Counted from the first letter of the stretch, positions 19,636-30,637 are shown. The stretch is DNA of 64,000 nucleotides from Ahaetulla prasina (GCF_028640845.1 NC_080548.1:19488821-19552820), one strand, 5' to 3'. A program made the numbers and translations. Notes: generated from the letters alone by a model not told the origin.

Positions 19636-20320
19636 TAGAATTTAGAATTAGAATAGAATTTTATTGGCCAAGTATGATTGGACACACAAGGAATTTGTCT
19701 TGGTGCATATGCTCTCAGTGTACATAAAAGAAAAGATACGTTCATCAAGGTACGACATTTACAACACAATTGATGGTCAATATATCAATATAAATCATAA
19801 GGATTGCTAGCAACAAGTTATAGTCATACAGTCATAAGTGGATTGGTGATGGGAACTATGAAACGATTAATAGTAGTGCAGATTCAGTAAATAGTCTGAC
19901 AGTGTTGGTGGAATTATTTGTTTAGCAGAGTGATGGCCTTTGGGGAAAAACTGTTCTTGTGTCTAGTTGTTCTGTTGTGCAGTGCTCTATAGCGTCGTTT
20001 TGAGGGTAGGGTTGAAACAGTTTATGTCCAGGATGTGAGGGATCTGTAAATATTTTCATGGCCCTCTTCTTGATTCGTGCAGTATACAGGTCCTCAATGG
20101 AAGGCAGGTTGGTAGCAATTGTTTTTTCTGCAGTTCTAATTATCCTCTGAAGTCTGTGTTTTTCTTGTTGGGTTGCAGAACCGAACCAGACAGTTATAGA
20201 GGTGCAAATGACAGACTCAATAATTCCTCTGTAGAATTGGATCAGCAGCTCCTTGGGCAGTTTGAGCTTACTGAGTTGGCGCAGAAAGAACATTCTTTGT
20301 ACATCACAGGTTTGAACTGT
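19636..20320 (-). mobile_element. CR1/L3-type LINE (snake L3), 3' part with RT C-terminus
   Basis: The 3' end on the plus strand is AATAG-like repeats then TTTTATTGGCCAAGTATGAT. The minus-strand frame 20293-19922 reads LPKELLIQFYRGIIESVICT, ITVWFGSATQQEKHRLQRI and SHPGHKLFQPYP, the C-terminal RT block of this LINE. A frame starting upstream is lost at the junction with the Penelope-like segment near 20320. Confidence 0.88.
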
Positions 20321-20660
20321 ACTGTAGAGTCCTTGGTGTTCCCTGAGTTTGGTTGTTTCCTTGCAGAGGTTTCACTACCTGATTAGATAACATCATCTCT
20401 GTGAATGAGAGTGAGATTTCTCCCTGTTTATATACAGTAACTTACCCCTGCCAGTATTGGCGAGAATGTGGTTTCGTCCTTGGTAGTTCCGTGATTAGGG
20501 TATTGTTTTCTGCTACCGATAGATTGTTTGTCTGGTGTTAATCCCTGCTTCTCTGGAATGGATGTAGGCTACTGAAGAGGATGAGTTCTGTTTGTTTGTT
20601 TTTTTATGTGATGAACTGTCTGCAGCCAAACAACCAAGCTCAAAGAGAACCAGGGATTCC
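20321..20660 (-). mobile_element. Penelope-like element fragment(s)
   Basis: On the minus strand, GGTAGTGAAACCTCTGCAAG then AACAACCAAACTCAGGGAAC resembles the 3' region of the Penelope elements at 27856-28060 and 60290-60360. At about 20615-20660 a similar AACAACCAAGCTCAAAGAGA block occurs on the plus strand, so two termini may face each other. Weak but consistent. Confidence 0.5.
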
Positions 20661-21164
20661 AGAGAAGTGTATTTCAGTTCAATTTTCATGAGTGGATTGT
20701 AGAGTTTGTGTGCATAACTAATTACAAGGTGACCAAGGTATGTGTAAAATGTTCTGTAATAGAAATTATAAGGTGACCAAGGAGTATATAAAGTCTTCTT
20801 TGTAACGGGAATGTCTTTTATTGGGCTTCTATTCTCATTACAAAGTGCAGGTCAAGTGCTATTCTTGAGAAATTGTTGGAGAAAATTTTCTTCACTGAAG
20901 AAATTCAGAGAAACTATCTGTCCAATTTTTCTGTCCACAAATATGCTGGAAGGTTAAGAAATCAGTTGTGTCCAACTCAATTTTCTCTCAGGCATGGGTG
21001 TTATGAAACAAGAAAGGACAAGACAAGCCCGCACATCCCAAAAATTTTTGTCATGCTGGTCTTCTTTCTCTCTCACTCACTTTCATTTAGGAAATAAAGA
21101 AGGAATTCTCCAGACAATCTGCAATCCTTTGAAACACCTGCATCTTTGCCAGAGATGGGCTTCA
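20661..21164. other. Unassigned DNA
   Basis: Contains two imperfect direct copies of an AAGGTGACCAAGG block (about 20727 and 20770). No gene recognised. Confidence 0.4.
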
Positions 21165-21617
21165 CATTTATTTATTTATTTATTTATTAAATTTCTATAC
21201 CGCCCTTCTCCCGAAGGACACAGGGCGGTGTACAGCCAGAAATAAAATACAGAATATGTACAGTTAAAAACGAATTAAAATGTAGCAAAATTACGAAAAC
21301 GGCTGATAATTAAAATTAAAATTTAAAATATTTAAAATATTAATAAAACCCCAATTTAAAATCAAACTATTATGCCAGTCCCGCTTGAATAAATAAGTAT
21401 GTTTTTAGCTCACGACGGAAGGTCCGAAGATCAGGCACTTGACGTAGGCCAGGGGGGAGTTCATTCCAGAGCGTCGATGCTCCCACAGAGAAGGCCCTAC
21501 TCCTGGGGGCCGCCAGCCGACATTGTTTGGCGGATGGCACCCTGAGGAGACCCTCTCTGTGAGAGCGTACGGGTCGGTGGGAGGCATAGGGTAACAGCAG
21601 GCGGTCTCGTAAGTACA
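21165..21617 (-). mobile_element. L2-type LINE 3' end
   Basis: The plus strand starts with (TTTA)n and ATACCGCCCTTCTCCCGAAG, then GGGCGGTGTACAGCC. The minus-strand frames read VGASTLWNELPPGLRQVPDL and FRRELKTYLFIQAGLA, the L2 C-terminus. Truncated at about 21617 within the YLRDRLL motif. Confidence 0.9.
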
Positions 21618-21839
21618 TAATTTAATAACTGGTTTGCATAGTGCAGAACTGAAAATGTTAGCGAGCGAGCGTGCACATGCATGCTTTCATGCGGCTTCAA
21701 ACACATGGCAATTTTCTGCTCACGGCTTCCAACATGCCTTCTCAGGCAGCCGCAGTGAGTAGAGCGGGCAAGGTACGGAAATCAGCTTGGCTGCATGGGC
21801 AGGGCGAGCGAGGAAGAGAGTGCCATATATAGGATGGAA

Positions 21840-21840
<1 letters not shown>
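21618..21840. other. Unassigned GC-richer spacer
   Basis: Contains GAGCGAGCGTGCACATGC and related GC-rich sequence. A similar GAGCGAGC motif occurs in the hAT at 4165-4381. No gene. Confidence 0.4.

Positions 21841-21914
<74 letters not shown>
21841..21914. repeat. (AAT)n microsatellite at an L2 tail
   Basis: About 25 uninterrupted AAT units directly abutting the L2 3' end at 21915. It is probably expanded from the tail of that insertion. Confidence 0.95.
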
Positions 21915-21915
<1 letters not shown>

Positions 21916-23268
21916 TTAATTTGTATACCGCCCTTCTCCCGAAGGACTCAGGGTGGTTTACAGCCAAGATAAAATACAGCAACAACACATACAATACTAA
22001 AAACAGACATTAAAAAACTTATTAAATTTGGCCCCATTTTAAAATACAATCAAACCCTATAAAATTAATAAAAATTTAAAACCCATAAAATCAGCTAGAA
22101 GATTTAAAATTCAAGCCAGTCCTGCAAGACGGAATAGATAAGTCTTAAGTTCGCGGCGAAAGGTCCGAAGGTCAGGTAGTTGTCGAAGTCCAGGGGAAAG
22201 TTCGTTCCACAGGGTAGGAGCCCCCACAGAGAAGGCCCTTCCCCTGGAAGCCGCCAGTCGACATTGCTTGGCTGACGGCACCCTAAGGAGTCCCTCTCTG
22301 TGAGAACGCACAGGTCGCTGGGAGGTACAAGATGCAGTAGACGGTCCCGTAAGTATCCCAGTCCTAAGCCATGGAGTGCTTTAAAGGTGGTAACCAATAC
22401 CTTTGGTTACCCTGAAGACAACAGGCAGCCAGTGCAGTCTGAGCAGAATGGGTGTTACATGGGAGCTCTGAACCGCTCCCTCTATCACCCGTGCAGCTGC
22501 ATTCTGGACTAACTGGAGCCTCTGGGTGCTCTTCAAGGGGAGCCCCATGTAGAGAGCATTGCAGTAGTCCAAGCGAGAGGTAACAAGAGCATGAGTGACC
22601 GTGCATAGGGCATCCCGGTCCAGGAAGGGGCGCAACTGGCGAATCAGGCAGACCTGATAAAAAGCTCTCCTGGAGACGGTCGTCAAATGATCTTCAAAAG
22701 ACAACTGCCCATCCAGGAGAACGCCCAAGTTGCGCACCCCTTCCATCGGGGCCAATGACTCGCCCCCAACAGTCAGCTGCGGCTGCAGCTGACTATACCG
22801 GGATGCCGGCCACTCCGTCTTGGAGGGATTAAGCTTGAGCCTGTTCCTCCCCATCCAGACCCGTATGGCTTCCAGACACTGGGACAGTACTTCGATAGCT
22901 TCGTTGGGGTGGCCTGGGGTGGAAAAGTACAGCTGCGTATCATCAGCGTACAGTTGGTACCTCACCCCAAAACCACTGATGATCTCACCCAGCGGCTTCA
23001 TATAGATGTTGAACAGGAGAGGTGAGAGAATCGACCCCTGCGGTACCCCACACATGAGGCGCCTTGGGGTCGATCTCTGCCCCCCTGCCAACACCGTCTG
23101 CGACCGGTCAGAGAGGTAGGAGGAGAACCACCGATAAACGGTGCCTCCCACTCCCAAACTCCCCAGCCGGCGCAGCAGGATACCATGGTTGATAGTATCG
23201 AAAGCCGCTGAGAGGTCTAATAGGACCAGGGCAGAGGAGTAACCCTTGTCCCTGGCCCTCCAGAGATA
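21915..23268 (-). mobile_element. L2-type LINE with RT palm and C-terminus
   Basis: The longest readable L2 in the window, about 1.35 kb. Its 3' end is at 21915 beside the (AAT)n array. Homology with the copy at 38245-40672 stops at about 23268 after the CTGGCCCTCCAGAGAT block, marking the 5' truncation. Confidence 0.92.
22381..23268 (-). pseudogene. L2 LINE reverse transcriptase fragment
   Basis: A long open frame with the RT palm: LVLLDLSAAFDTINHG (motif A, catalytic Asp), GVPQGSILSPLLFNIYM (motif B) and YQLYADDTQLYFS (motif C, catalytic ADD). NRLKLNPSKTEW, LGVLLDGQLSFEDHL and SRLDYCNALYMGLP follow. The C-terminus continues in another frame (22397-22104, ALHGLGLGYLRDRLLHLVPP), so one frameshift lies near 22390. 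The N-terminal endonuclease is missing. The open frame extends past 23268 into non-L2 sequence by chance. Confidence 0.9.
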
Positions 23269-23422
23269 AGGGGTGGGGAAGCCCCAGCCAGTAGTCAGAA
23301 CTACTGGTAGAGGCGAATCAGTCCGAACCAGCCTCAGCCCACCTCTGTTCTTTGCCCAGGATGGTGTAGCAGCTGTGGAAGGCATCCATGTGATTCCAGG
23401 AAAAAGCATGAATGTTTTAAGG

Positions 23423-24165
23423 CAGGGATCACCAACTGGTGGTCCATGGACCACCGGTAGTCCACGAGAAAATTTTGGTGGTCCGCAGAAAAGTATTTGC
23501 ATTTTTTATATTGCACTAAATTAGGGGTCCTCAAACTATGGACTGGATACATGCAATGAACGTTTGTGTTGCGGCAGAGAGTCTCCCCCTTCGGGGTCTT
23601 CTTGTGCAGGTTGCGGGGGAGAATTCCAACTTGGGGTCTGCATCAGCCTCCTGGCTTTGGGTGAAGGCTGGAGGGAAGCGTCGCTGGTAGCGAAGAGCCG
23701 GAGAGCCTTGTTCCAGTGGGACTGCAACATGGCCTGGAACTGGCTGACCATCTCAGCCCACTGAGCCTCCAGGCACCGGTACCTCGCCTTGCACTCCAAT
23801 AGGTCTTCCCTCTGCTTGGAAAGCCTATGTTCGTAGTCCTCAGTGAGGTGCTTCTGCTGAGCCTCCTTCTCAGCAAGATCCAATTTGAACTGAGCTCTTT
23901 TGCCAACTCTTTCTCATGGTGGTGGCTTAGTTCCAACAACTGCTTCCTGTTGGGGCCCTAAGGAGCCCGGGGGATGAGTAGTGAGTAGAGGCTGGCAAGG
24001 CGCCCGTTGGGATGATTGACATCGAGTTGACCATGCCCACCCAGTCACATGACCACCTACCCACACCCACCCCAGCCGGTCATTAGGCAGATCATATAAA
24101 TCGTCCGTGGGATTTAAAATTATGAATTTAGTGGTCCCTGAGGTCCGAAAGGTTGGTGACCCCTG
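23423..24165 (-). mobile_element. hAT element carrying a coiled-coil coding segment, copy 2
   Basis: 743 bp with ends CAGGGATCACCAACTGGTGG and GGTTGGTGACCCCTG. Flanked by TTTTAAGG (23415-23422) and CTTTAAGG (24166-24173), 7 of 8 matching. Same structure and orientation as copy 1 at 4770-5535. Confidence 0.87.
23536..23957 (-). pseudogene. Captured coiled-coil segment inside hAT, copy 2 (frameshifted)
   Basis: The frame 23883-23536 reads LAEKEAQQKHLTEDYEHRLS, then KQREDLLECKARYRCLEAQ and EMVSQFQAMLQSHWNKAL. Upstream, LLELSHHHEKELAKEL is in a different frame: copy 1 has GGCT where this copy lacks four bases (near 23895). The identical 4-bp deletion is present in copy 3, so copies 2 and 3 share a non-coding ancestor. 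Confidence 0.6.
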
Positions 24166-24173
24166 CTTTAAGG

Positions 24174-24929
24174 TATTCTAGATAGGTATCAATATTTTTG
24201 TTTCTGTGTGCCCCAAAACACGTCATGGGCATCAAATCCAAATCACTGCATGCTCCTATTTGCTTCCATTACAACTTCTCTGCTCCCAATTCTTCCCCTT
24301 TATCTATTTTTGGCACACTGACAGCCTCTTTTGTCAAAACATCTGCCTTGTTTTGAGACTATTAAAATACAAATTGGCATGTGAATGACAGTAGTTGAAA
24401 TGCTTGATGTGGTTGGCAGATCTGTGGAATGAGTAAAATGTACAGATAGTAGAAGCAAACCGGAGGCTTCCCAAATGTTAATTAATGGCTCATCCATCCC
24501 CAATTAAATGGCTGTACCCTGTTCCATTTTAGGGCAAGGCATGATGGATCTCCTGAGATTAAATTAAAATGTGATACAGTTATATTACAATTAATGTTAT
24601 TCTTTTAATCTTCAACCACATTTTGAGAGAAAAAAATACTTTCTTAAAGTCTTCATTAACCCATTTGTGTTATGAAGTTTGGTTCCAAAAAATCCAGAGG
24701 ATCGTTTTACAAACTTTCTCCAGTTTGTTCTCTTCAACTTTGTTTATTACTTACAATAAGAATGTAGCTTTCCCAAACTCTTGGGTTTGGAGTGGACTTT
24801 TTAAAAAGATGGATTACCATATTCACAACTTGTCATTTGCAACTTATCCATGGTTTTATCTGCAACCTTTCCAAATCTACACAATTTTGAATACAAAATT
24901 GTTTGTGTCTCTTTTTAATATCAGTTTGC
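24174..24929. other. Unassigned DNA
   Basis: No gene or repeat recognised. The 123-residue plus-strand frame at 24623 shows no motif and ends in the CR1 remnant. Confidence 0.45.
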
Positions 24930-25115
24930 AGAAATACAGAATAGCAAAGTTGGAATGGACCTTGAAGTCTTCTAGTCCAATCAGGCTAGAGTAGACTCAA
25001 GCAGATGAGTCTACTCTATACCATTTCAGACAAATGGTTGTTAAATCTCTTCTTTAAAACCACCAGTGTTGGAGCACTGTGGAGGTCTTATAGACCAACC
25101 CACTGTTTAAGATTC
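24930..25115 (-). mobile_element. CR1 LINE 3' remnant
   Basis: The plus strand shows AGTTGGAATGGACCTTGAAG, TCTTCTAGTCCAATCAGGC and ATTTCAGACAAATGGTTGTT, the reversed CR1 3' UTR. An internal duplication of the GTAGACTCA block is visible. Confidence 0.75.
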
Positions 25116-25245
25116 TTTTTTAATATAATTTTTTTTCTGATAAATTTTTATTTGAATTCGCTCAATGCAGGTTTCCAAAATGCGAATTTTTGTGTTCTTT
25201 TTTTTTTCAATTTTCCCAACTGAATAGATCTATTTTAATTATATG

Positions 25246-25517
25246 TACCATATTTTCCCAATAAGCCTTCCTCCAAAAGTAAACCCTCCCCTGAAAATAA
25301 GCCCTCCCTGAAAATGTTTAAATGCATACACTGCTGGTCCCCGCCATTTCCTCTGGTTAGGGAGACAGAGCTGGAAATCAGGTAAGACAGCAAGAGGATC
25401 CTTGTCTTGCTCCACACGCCCCAAAATAATAAGACCTCCCCGAAAATAAGACCAAGCGCTTATTTCAGGGTTCAAAAAAAATATAAGACAGGATCTTATT
25501 TTTGGGAAAACATGGTA
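25246..25517. mobile_element. Mariner-like MITE (TACCATATTTTCCC ends)
   Basis: Ends TACCATATTTTCCCAATAAG and CTTATTTTTGGGAAAACATG then GTA are inverted repeats with TA at each edge, as expected for TA-targeting transposons. The interior has repeated AAAATAAG(C/A)CC motifs and no coding frame. Confidence 0.7.
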
Positions 25518-26514
25518 TTTGTGCATGGGTCTATGTCTTTCTTTATACATATGTGTGCATGTATATATTCACATATGTGCCTAATCCATAAATAACGCAA
25601 TTAGTACAAGTGCACAAAAAACTGTAGCTGTTTTATATACAATGTTCTGAAATAAATCAAGTTACTTTTGTCCCAACACACATTTCCCCAGCTTTTTCTT
25701 CTCTGTATGGATTCTTGGCCGGAGAATGATGGATACTAAAAGATTCCATTTGGTGCTACAGTAAATGGAATCCATACTGATAAATCTTACAGAGAGAAAT
25801 CTTCTAGCAGTGGTGTTTTTGCCAAGGGTGATAGCTAGAAACAAATACTTTTAACAGCTTGACTGCTGATGTGCCTCCTCTACCATTTTTTGATTCTGAT
25901 TTGATGAACAGGGATAGGCAAATAGCAGCATCTATACATTCCAAATGGACAAAATGTAAAATTCTTCATTGGCATCCTTTAGATCGTGTTTTCAAGCAAA
26001 GAAAATATGTGTGGTTTCTTTTTTGTTTGTTTGTTTTCTTTTTCTGTTGCTTCTCTACACTCATTCTTTATCTCAACCTGAAAATCCTCCAGAGATAAAG
26101 CCATACAGAGGAAAAGAGTAATTTGGGGGAAATGCCGGAAGTTAGACATCAGTCTGTAGAAGTCTGTAGAATACAATATGCATTCACTTACGCACACAGC
26201 TTAATTTGAAATAGCCACATACAAAGCAATTTTGAGAAATCCCAGTCTTCTTATTGTCCCCAATGAATTTCACTCCTGCCTCTAATTGACAGGCACTTTT
26301 ATCAATTTTGTCAGGAAGTCCTCACTTGTTCATCCATTTTAGAAAGAAAGCAATCTTAGGGGAGATATAATTTTTTTTACCTCTGTCACTAGACCAGCTC
26401 TTGTCTAAATCTCAGCATGATCTCTATCAGGGGTTCTTCATGGATGCCCCTTTTCTCTTAATATAGCATAAGTTTGTAGGCATATGTTTGGTCTGTGTCT
26501 CCCTCCATTTGACA
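25518..26514. other. Unassigned DNA
   Basis: No gene or repeat recognised in about 1 kb of AT-rich sequence. Confidence 0.45.
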
Positions 26515-26515
26515 G

Positions 26516-26635
26516 AATAGAATAGAATAGAATAGAATAGAATAGAATAGAATAGAATAGAATAGAATAGAATAGAGCAAAGCAGAGCAGAGCAGAACAG
26601 AACAGAACAGAATAGAATAGAATAGAATTCTTTAT
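26516..26635. repeat. (AATAG)n microsatellite seeded by an L3 tail
   Basis: Twelve AATAG units, a block of AGCAG/AACAG variants, then further AATAG units directly adjoining the L3 LINE terminus. The variant block shows point-mutated units being re-amplified. Confidence 0.95.
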
Positions 26636-26850
26636 TGGCCAAGTGTGACTGGACACACAAGGAATTTTTCTTTGGTGCATACGCTCTCAGTGTACATAAA
26701 AGAAAAGATACGTTCATCAGGAATCATAAGGTGCAACACTTAATGATAGTCATAGAGTACAAATAAGCATCAGGAAACAATCAATATCAATATAAATCGT
26801 AAGGATACAAGCAACAAAGTTACAGTCATGCAGTCATAGTGGGAGGAGAC
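26629..26850 (-). mobile_element. CR1/L3-type LINE tail (snake L3)
   Basis: The plus strand reads TTTATTGGCCAAGTGTGACT, GGACACACAAGGAATTTTTC and CTCTCAGTGTACATAAAAGA after the AATAG array. Only the 3' UTR is present. Confidence 0.9.
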
Positions 26851-27132
26851 ATCGTGCTAAAACCACTCAACCTTTGGTTTAGAATGTTTTCATGCAAAGG
26901 GGTTTTGACAGCCCCAAATGGAACACAACAGAATGTTTTTTTAAAGAAAACGGTGAGTAATTAACAAAGAATCCAGCTGTTAAGAATAAGGATTGGTAAA
27001 GGTGCTGTCCATTTGACTTTCATTGCTTTTGACAGGTGCTTCCATGCACCTTGTTTACCTCAGACTTAAGTGGTAGTGTCTCCATGGAGCAACTGCTCAA
27101 GATGAGGGAATCATCTGTCTTTGTTTGGAAGA

Positions 27133-27305
27133 AGGGTAAGTTAAACTGCAACAGCTACTATGTAGGACAAATAGGAAAAAGACTAGCAGAACACATTCAG
27201 GAACACCAACTAACAGTCAGAAGACATGATGGGAACTCCTTAAATGCACAGCACATGGACAGACGTCACCATACTTTCAACTGGGAAATCGTGAGTGTCC
27301 TAGAC
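27133..27305 (+). pseudogene. Penelope GIY-YIG endonuclease fragment
   Basis: The frame reads CNSYYVGQIGKRLAEHIQEH, then QLTVRRHDGNSLNAQHMDRR and HHTFNWEIVSVL. The YYVGQ stretch is the YIG half of the GIY-YIG motif, with the Arg and His positions typical of Penelope endonucleases following. It is interrupted at its C-terminus by the hAT insertion at 27306. Confidence 0.82.
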
Positions 27306-27847
27306 CAGTGATGGCTAACCATTTTGCCATCACGTGCCAAAAGTGAGGGGAGCACGGTGTGTGTGTGTGTGTGCATGCATGTGCCCACACCCATAATTAT
27401 ACGAGCCCTGCCCCCCACGCATGCATGTGTGACTCCCCATTCCTGCTGCTTTTGGCACATGATGGCACGGTGGGCCTGGTAGGCCCATTTTTTGCTCTCC
27501 CCAGGCTCCAGAGCCTCTCTAGGAGCCTGGGGAGGGCAAAACGGTCCCACCAGAAGTTGGCAAACAGTCCGTTTCCAGCCTCTGGAAGGCCTCGGGGGTG
27601 TGGGGACGAGGAAGGCCGTTTTTGCCCTCCCCAGGCTCCTAGAGAGGCTCTGGAGCCTAGGGAGAGCAAAAAATGGGCCTTCCCCACCCCTCCAGGCCCC
27701 CTGGAGGCAGGAAACAGCTTGTTTCCCTACTTCTGGTAGGCCCAGAAGGTCCAAAAATTAGCTGGCCACCGGAGCTGAGCTTGCATGCACACCGATATGG
27801 CTCCGTGTGCCAGCTGTGGTACACGTGCCATAGGTTCGTCATCACGA
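27306..27847. mobile_element. hAT element with a long internal hairpin, inside Penelope
   Basis: 542 bp with ends CAGTGATGGCTAACC and GGTTCGTCATCACGA (11 of 15 complementary) and a perfect 8-bp TSD TCCTAGAC (27298-27305, 27848-27855). Inverted arms of about 61 bp at 27484-27544 and 27616-27677 give a stable hairpin with a loop of about 70 bp. A (GT)n run lies at about 27357-27372. The 60-160-residue frames here are palindrome shadows. Confidence 0.85.
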
Positions 27848-28072
27848 TCCTAGACCAAACTCGTCTACCAAATCAGACAAACAATCACACAGTAAACGGC
27901 AATCATGGAACCACTAAGAACACTCCCACAAACACCAAAAGGGCAAGCCACTTGTATATAAACAGAGAGTAGACCCGCTCCATTCTAGCATTGATGGTGT
28001 TACCTAGCTGGGTAACGAAATGTCTAAAAGACGTTCTAATCATACACTTTTTGTTCAGGTAGGCTTCTTGGT

Positions 28073-28310
28073 CACAGAATACAGAATAGAGTTGGAAGGG
28101 ACCTTGGAGATCTTCTAGTCCCTGTACTATTCTGGACAAATTGTTAGTCCAATCTTTTCTTAAAGGCCTCTATTGATCCAGAACATTCACAACTTCCAGA
28201 GATAAGCTATCCTACTGATTAATTCTTACCGTCAGGAAGTTTCTCCTAAGTTCTATGTTGGATCTCTCTTTAGTGATCTTCCCACCCGTTACTCATTATC
28301 CTGTCCTAAG
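28073..28310 (-). mobile_element. CR1 LINE 3' end
   Basis: The plus strand reads ATAGAGTTGGAAGGGACCTT, AGATCTTCTAGTCCC, then ACAACTTCCAGAGATAAGC and CCGTCAGGAAGTTTCTCCT, the reversed CR1 3' UTR and C-terminus. Confidence 0.85.
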
Positions 28311-28317
28311 AAATATT

Positions 28318-28368
28318 TTTTTAATTAATTAATTAATTAATTAATTAATTAATTTATTTATTTATTGT
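28318..28368. repeat. (TTAA/ATTT)n microsatellite
   Basis: AATT/TTAA tetranucleotides pass into TTTA repeats at the 3' end of the following L3 LINE. Confidence 0.85.
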
Positions 28369-28905
28369 CACAACAATATATATAAGTATCATATAAAAAG
28401 ATTATATAGTATATAAACTTATATATGAGTAAATATTAGGAGGTATAAGCATATATATATATATATAGGAAGAAGAAAAGGAAAAACAATAGGACAGGAA
28501 CGGTAGGCACGTTTGTGCTCTTATGCATGCCTCTTATGGTCCTCTTAGGAATGAGGTGAGGTCAATAGTAGAAAGTTTTTGGTTAAAGCTTTTGGGATTA
28601 TGGGAAGAGACCACAGGGTCAGGTAAAGTGTTCCAAGTACTGATGATTCTGTTACAGAAATCATATTTTCTGCAATCTAGATTAAAGCGGTTAACATTAA
28701 GTTTAAATCTATTGGTTGCTCTTGTATTATTACAATTAAAGCTGAAGTAGTCTTTAACAGGAAGGATGTTACAATAGATGATTCTATGAGTTAAACTTAG
28801 GTCTTGTTGCAGGTGACGGAGTTCCAAGTTTTCTAAGCCTAGGATTTTGATGCATTCTATTAATTGGCTCCTGAATGCCCTGATTAAATGTGTGAAGATT
28901 GGGTA
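28350..28905 (-). mobile_element. CR1/L3-group LINE, 3' part
   Basis: The minus-strand frame 28827-28534 reads QDLSLTHRIIYCNILPVKDY, FSFNCNNTRATNRFKLNVN, KYDFCNRIISTWNTLPDPV and DLTSFLRGP, the LINE C-terminus. The 3' UTR ends in TATTTATTTATTGTCACAAC. Confidence 0.88.
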
Positions 28906-29639
28906 GAGTAGATGAGAACAGCATGCCAGGAATGTTTGGAAGGGGCTAATTATCTCTTGCTAATAGACACACATTTTTGCTCAGCCTTGCTTCAGATTGG
29001 GATGAATTTTCTATTAGAAAGAAAACGGAAGAAAAGACCTATGCAGGCCTTTTTAATACATGCTATTTCCAGAGATCTCTTGGAAAGATTGAAGCATAAT
29101 ACTCATGTGTGAACATTAAGCATTGCGCCAGAGTGGCAGGCAAACATGTAAGGATCAAGCAAGCTTTTTACTCACAGCATGTCTGGAAGAAACCATCCAC
29201 ATGAGCTGCTACAGCAAGCAACCTACAGGTACAGCATGCAAACGGCAGCCATAAAAGTTGGACCACAGTGCCCCCTGGCATTGTGAAATTGTGATGCATT
29301 GTTTGCTTAGAAAGACAGCATAGAAAGACAGCACTACAGAGCAGCATAGCCTGAGATGAGAAAATAGGGATAGTGGTTTACCAGAGACTGGCATCTAATG
29401 TCCTGGGCAGCATGTTGTCATAACCATCCAGATTCTAGCAACCGTCTTTAAATGAATGGAGATTCAGAGATGGATTTCAGTGTTGGCTATATACACACAA
29501 GGAGAAAAGCTAAGTTTAGGGAACAGAATCATCAGGTACCGTCATTCAACCTAGGGAATTCTAGAAGCCGACATCTATCTATTGATAGTCCTCAACTCAA
29601 AAGCATTCATTTTGCAACTGAATAGAACAGAATAACAAA
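28906..29639. other. Unassigned DNA
   Basis: No recognisable gene or repeat. Several short AGAAAGACAGCA direct repeats at about 29310-29340. Confidence 0.4.
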
Positions 29640-30630
29640 CTCAAGATACACAGAGGATAAAAAAATCATATGAAATACAAAGAGAGCAGCAAGAATTGGA
29701 TAAAATTGTACATGGAACAGAGCTAAAATTAATCAGTAAAATATATGAATACCTACTGTGATATAAAATGGAAGACGAGGTGGTTAAAGAAACAATGATC
29801 AAATGGGCAAAAAACTTCAGATACAATATAGAATTGGAGAAATGGGAAAAAATGTGGAAAACAAATATAAAAATGACAGTGTCAGCAGCATTTAAGGAAA
29901 ACCAGTTGAAAATGTGGCACCTTCCACCTGCAAGGCTTGCCAAGATGTACCCGAATAGCTCCGCATTATGTTGGAAGTGTAAAAAGATATATTGAACGTA
30001 TTATCATACATGGTGGACATGCCCAACAGCAAAATTCTGGGTTAAAATTAAAAAGTGGCTGGAAGAAATAACTAATCAACATATAGACTGGAGACCAGAG
30101 ACCTTCCTGTTGGGAATATTCAAATCGAAATATAGTAAGGAAATAGGATACTTAATTTTACATATAATAACAGCAGACAGAATAGCTTACGCACAGAAAT
30201 GGAAAAACGAGAATATACCAACGGAGGAGCAGGTGATAAAATCTTGGAATGTCCTGAGATGGACACACTATCAAAGGAGTTAAAAGAAAAAGAAGAGTCA
30301 GAATACTACATAATATGGAACAAATTGTATAATTGGCTAGAGACTAGAAGTACTAGATGATGAAAAAAGGTGAAAAGCTTATATATATGTATATAAAATG
30401 GCAATGTATGAAAGAAAATGAATAGTTAGAAGGATAGATAGGATAGAAAAAAGAAATAAGAGAGAATGGGACAAAAAAGAAAAGTACAATTAAAAGGAAC
30501 GGGGGAATAAGGATGTAAACATGAGAAGAATAAGGAAACAAAACTGATGTAAAGAAGGAATATATGCTTTATGTCAATGTATGTTATGTATTGTTGTTCT
30601 TTTTTGTTAAAAAATAAAAAAGTGAAAGAA
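29640..30630 (+). mobile_element. L1 LINE, 3' end with ORF2 C-terminus and A-rich tail
   Basis: Frames read NIELEKWEKMWKTNIKMTVS, LPPARLAKMYPNSSALCWKC and HTWWTCPTAKFWVKIKKW. This is the Cys-rich C-terminal region of vertebrate L1 ORF2p (CWKC with a downstream W-TCP motif). Stops occur at about 29994 and 30283. The 3' UTR is purine-rich and ends in AAAAAATAAAAAAG near 30610. Confidence 0.88.
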
Positions 30631-30637
30631 AAGAAAA

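Larger units (their letters stand above)
27120..28062 (+). mobile_element. Penelope-like element, 3' part, split by a hAT
   Basis: The GIY-YIG endonuclease end is at 27120-27305 and the 3' part, containing GTTACCTAGCTGGGTAACGA, at 27848-28060. Between them lies a 542-bp hAT with TSD TCCTAGAC on both sides. Strongly 5' truncated; the reverse transcriptase is absent. Confidence 0.85.

Noticed and set aside
22381..23502. 373-residue open frame as a host gene
   Set aside because: It contains L2 reverse-transcriptase motifs (AAFDTI, YADDTQLY), and the first about 75 residues are chance read-through from non-LINE sequence.
25239..25550. 103-residue frame with repeated GGLIFRGG-like blocks
   Set aside because: The periodicity comes from internal repeats of a mariner-like MITE, not from a protein.
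27266..27761. Overlapping 90-162 residue frames on both strands
   Set aside because: They lie in the inverted arms of a hAT hairpin; the two strands give near-identical peptides.
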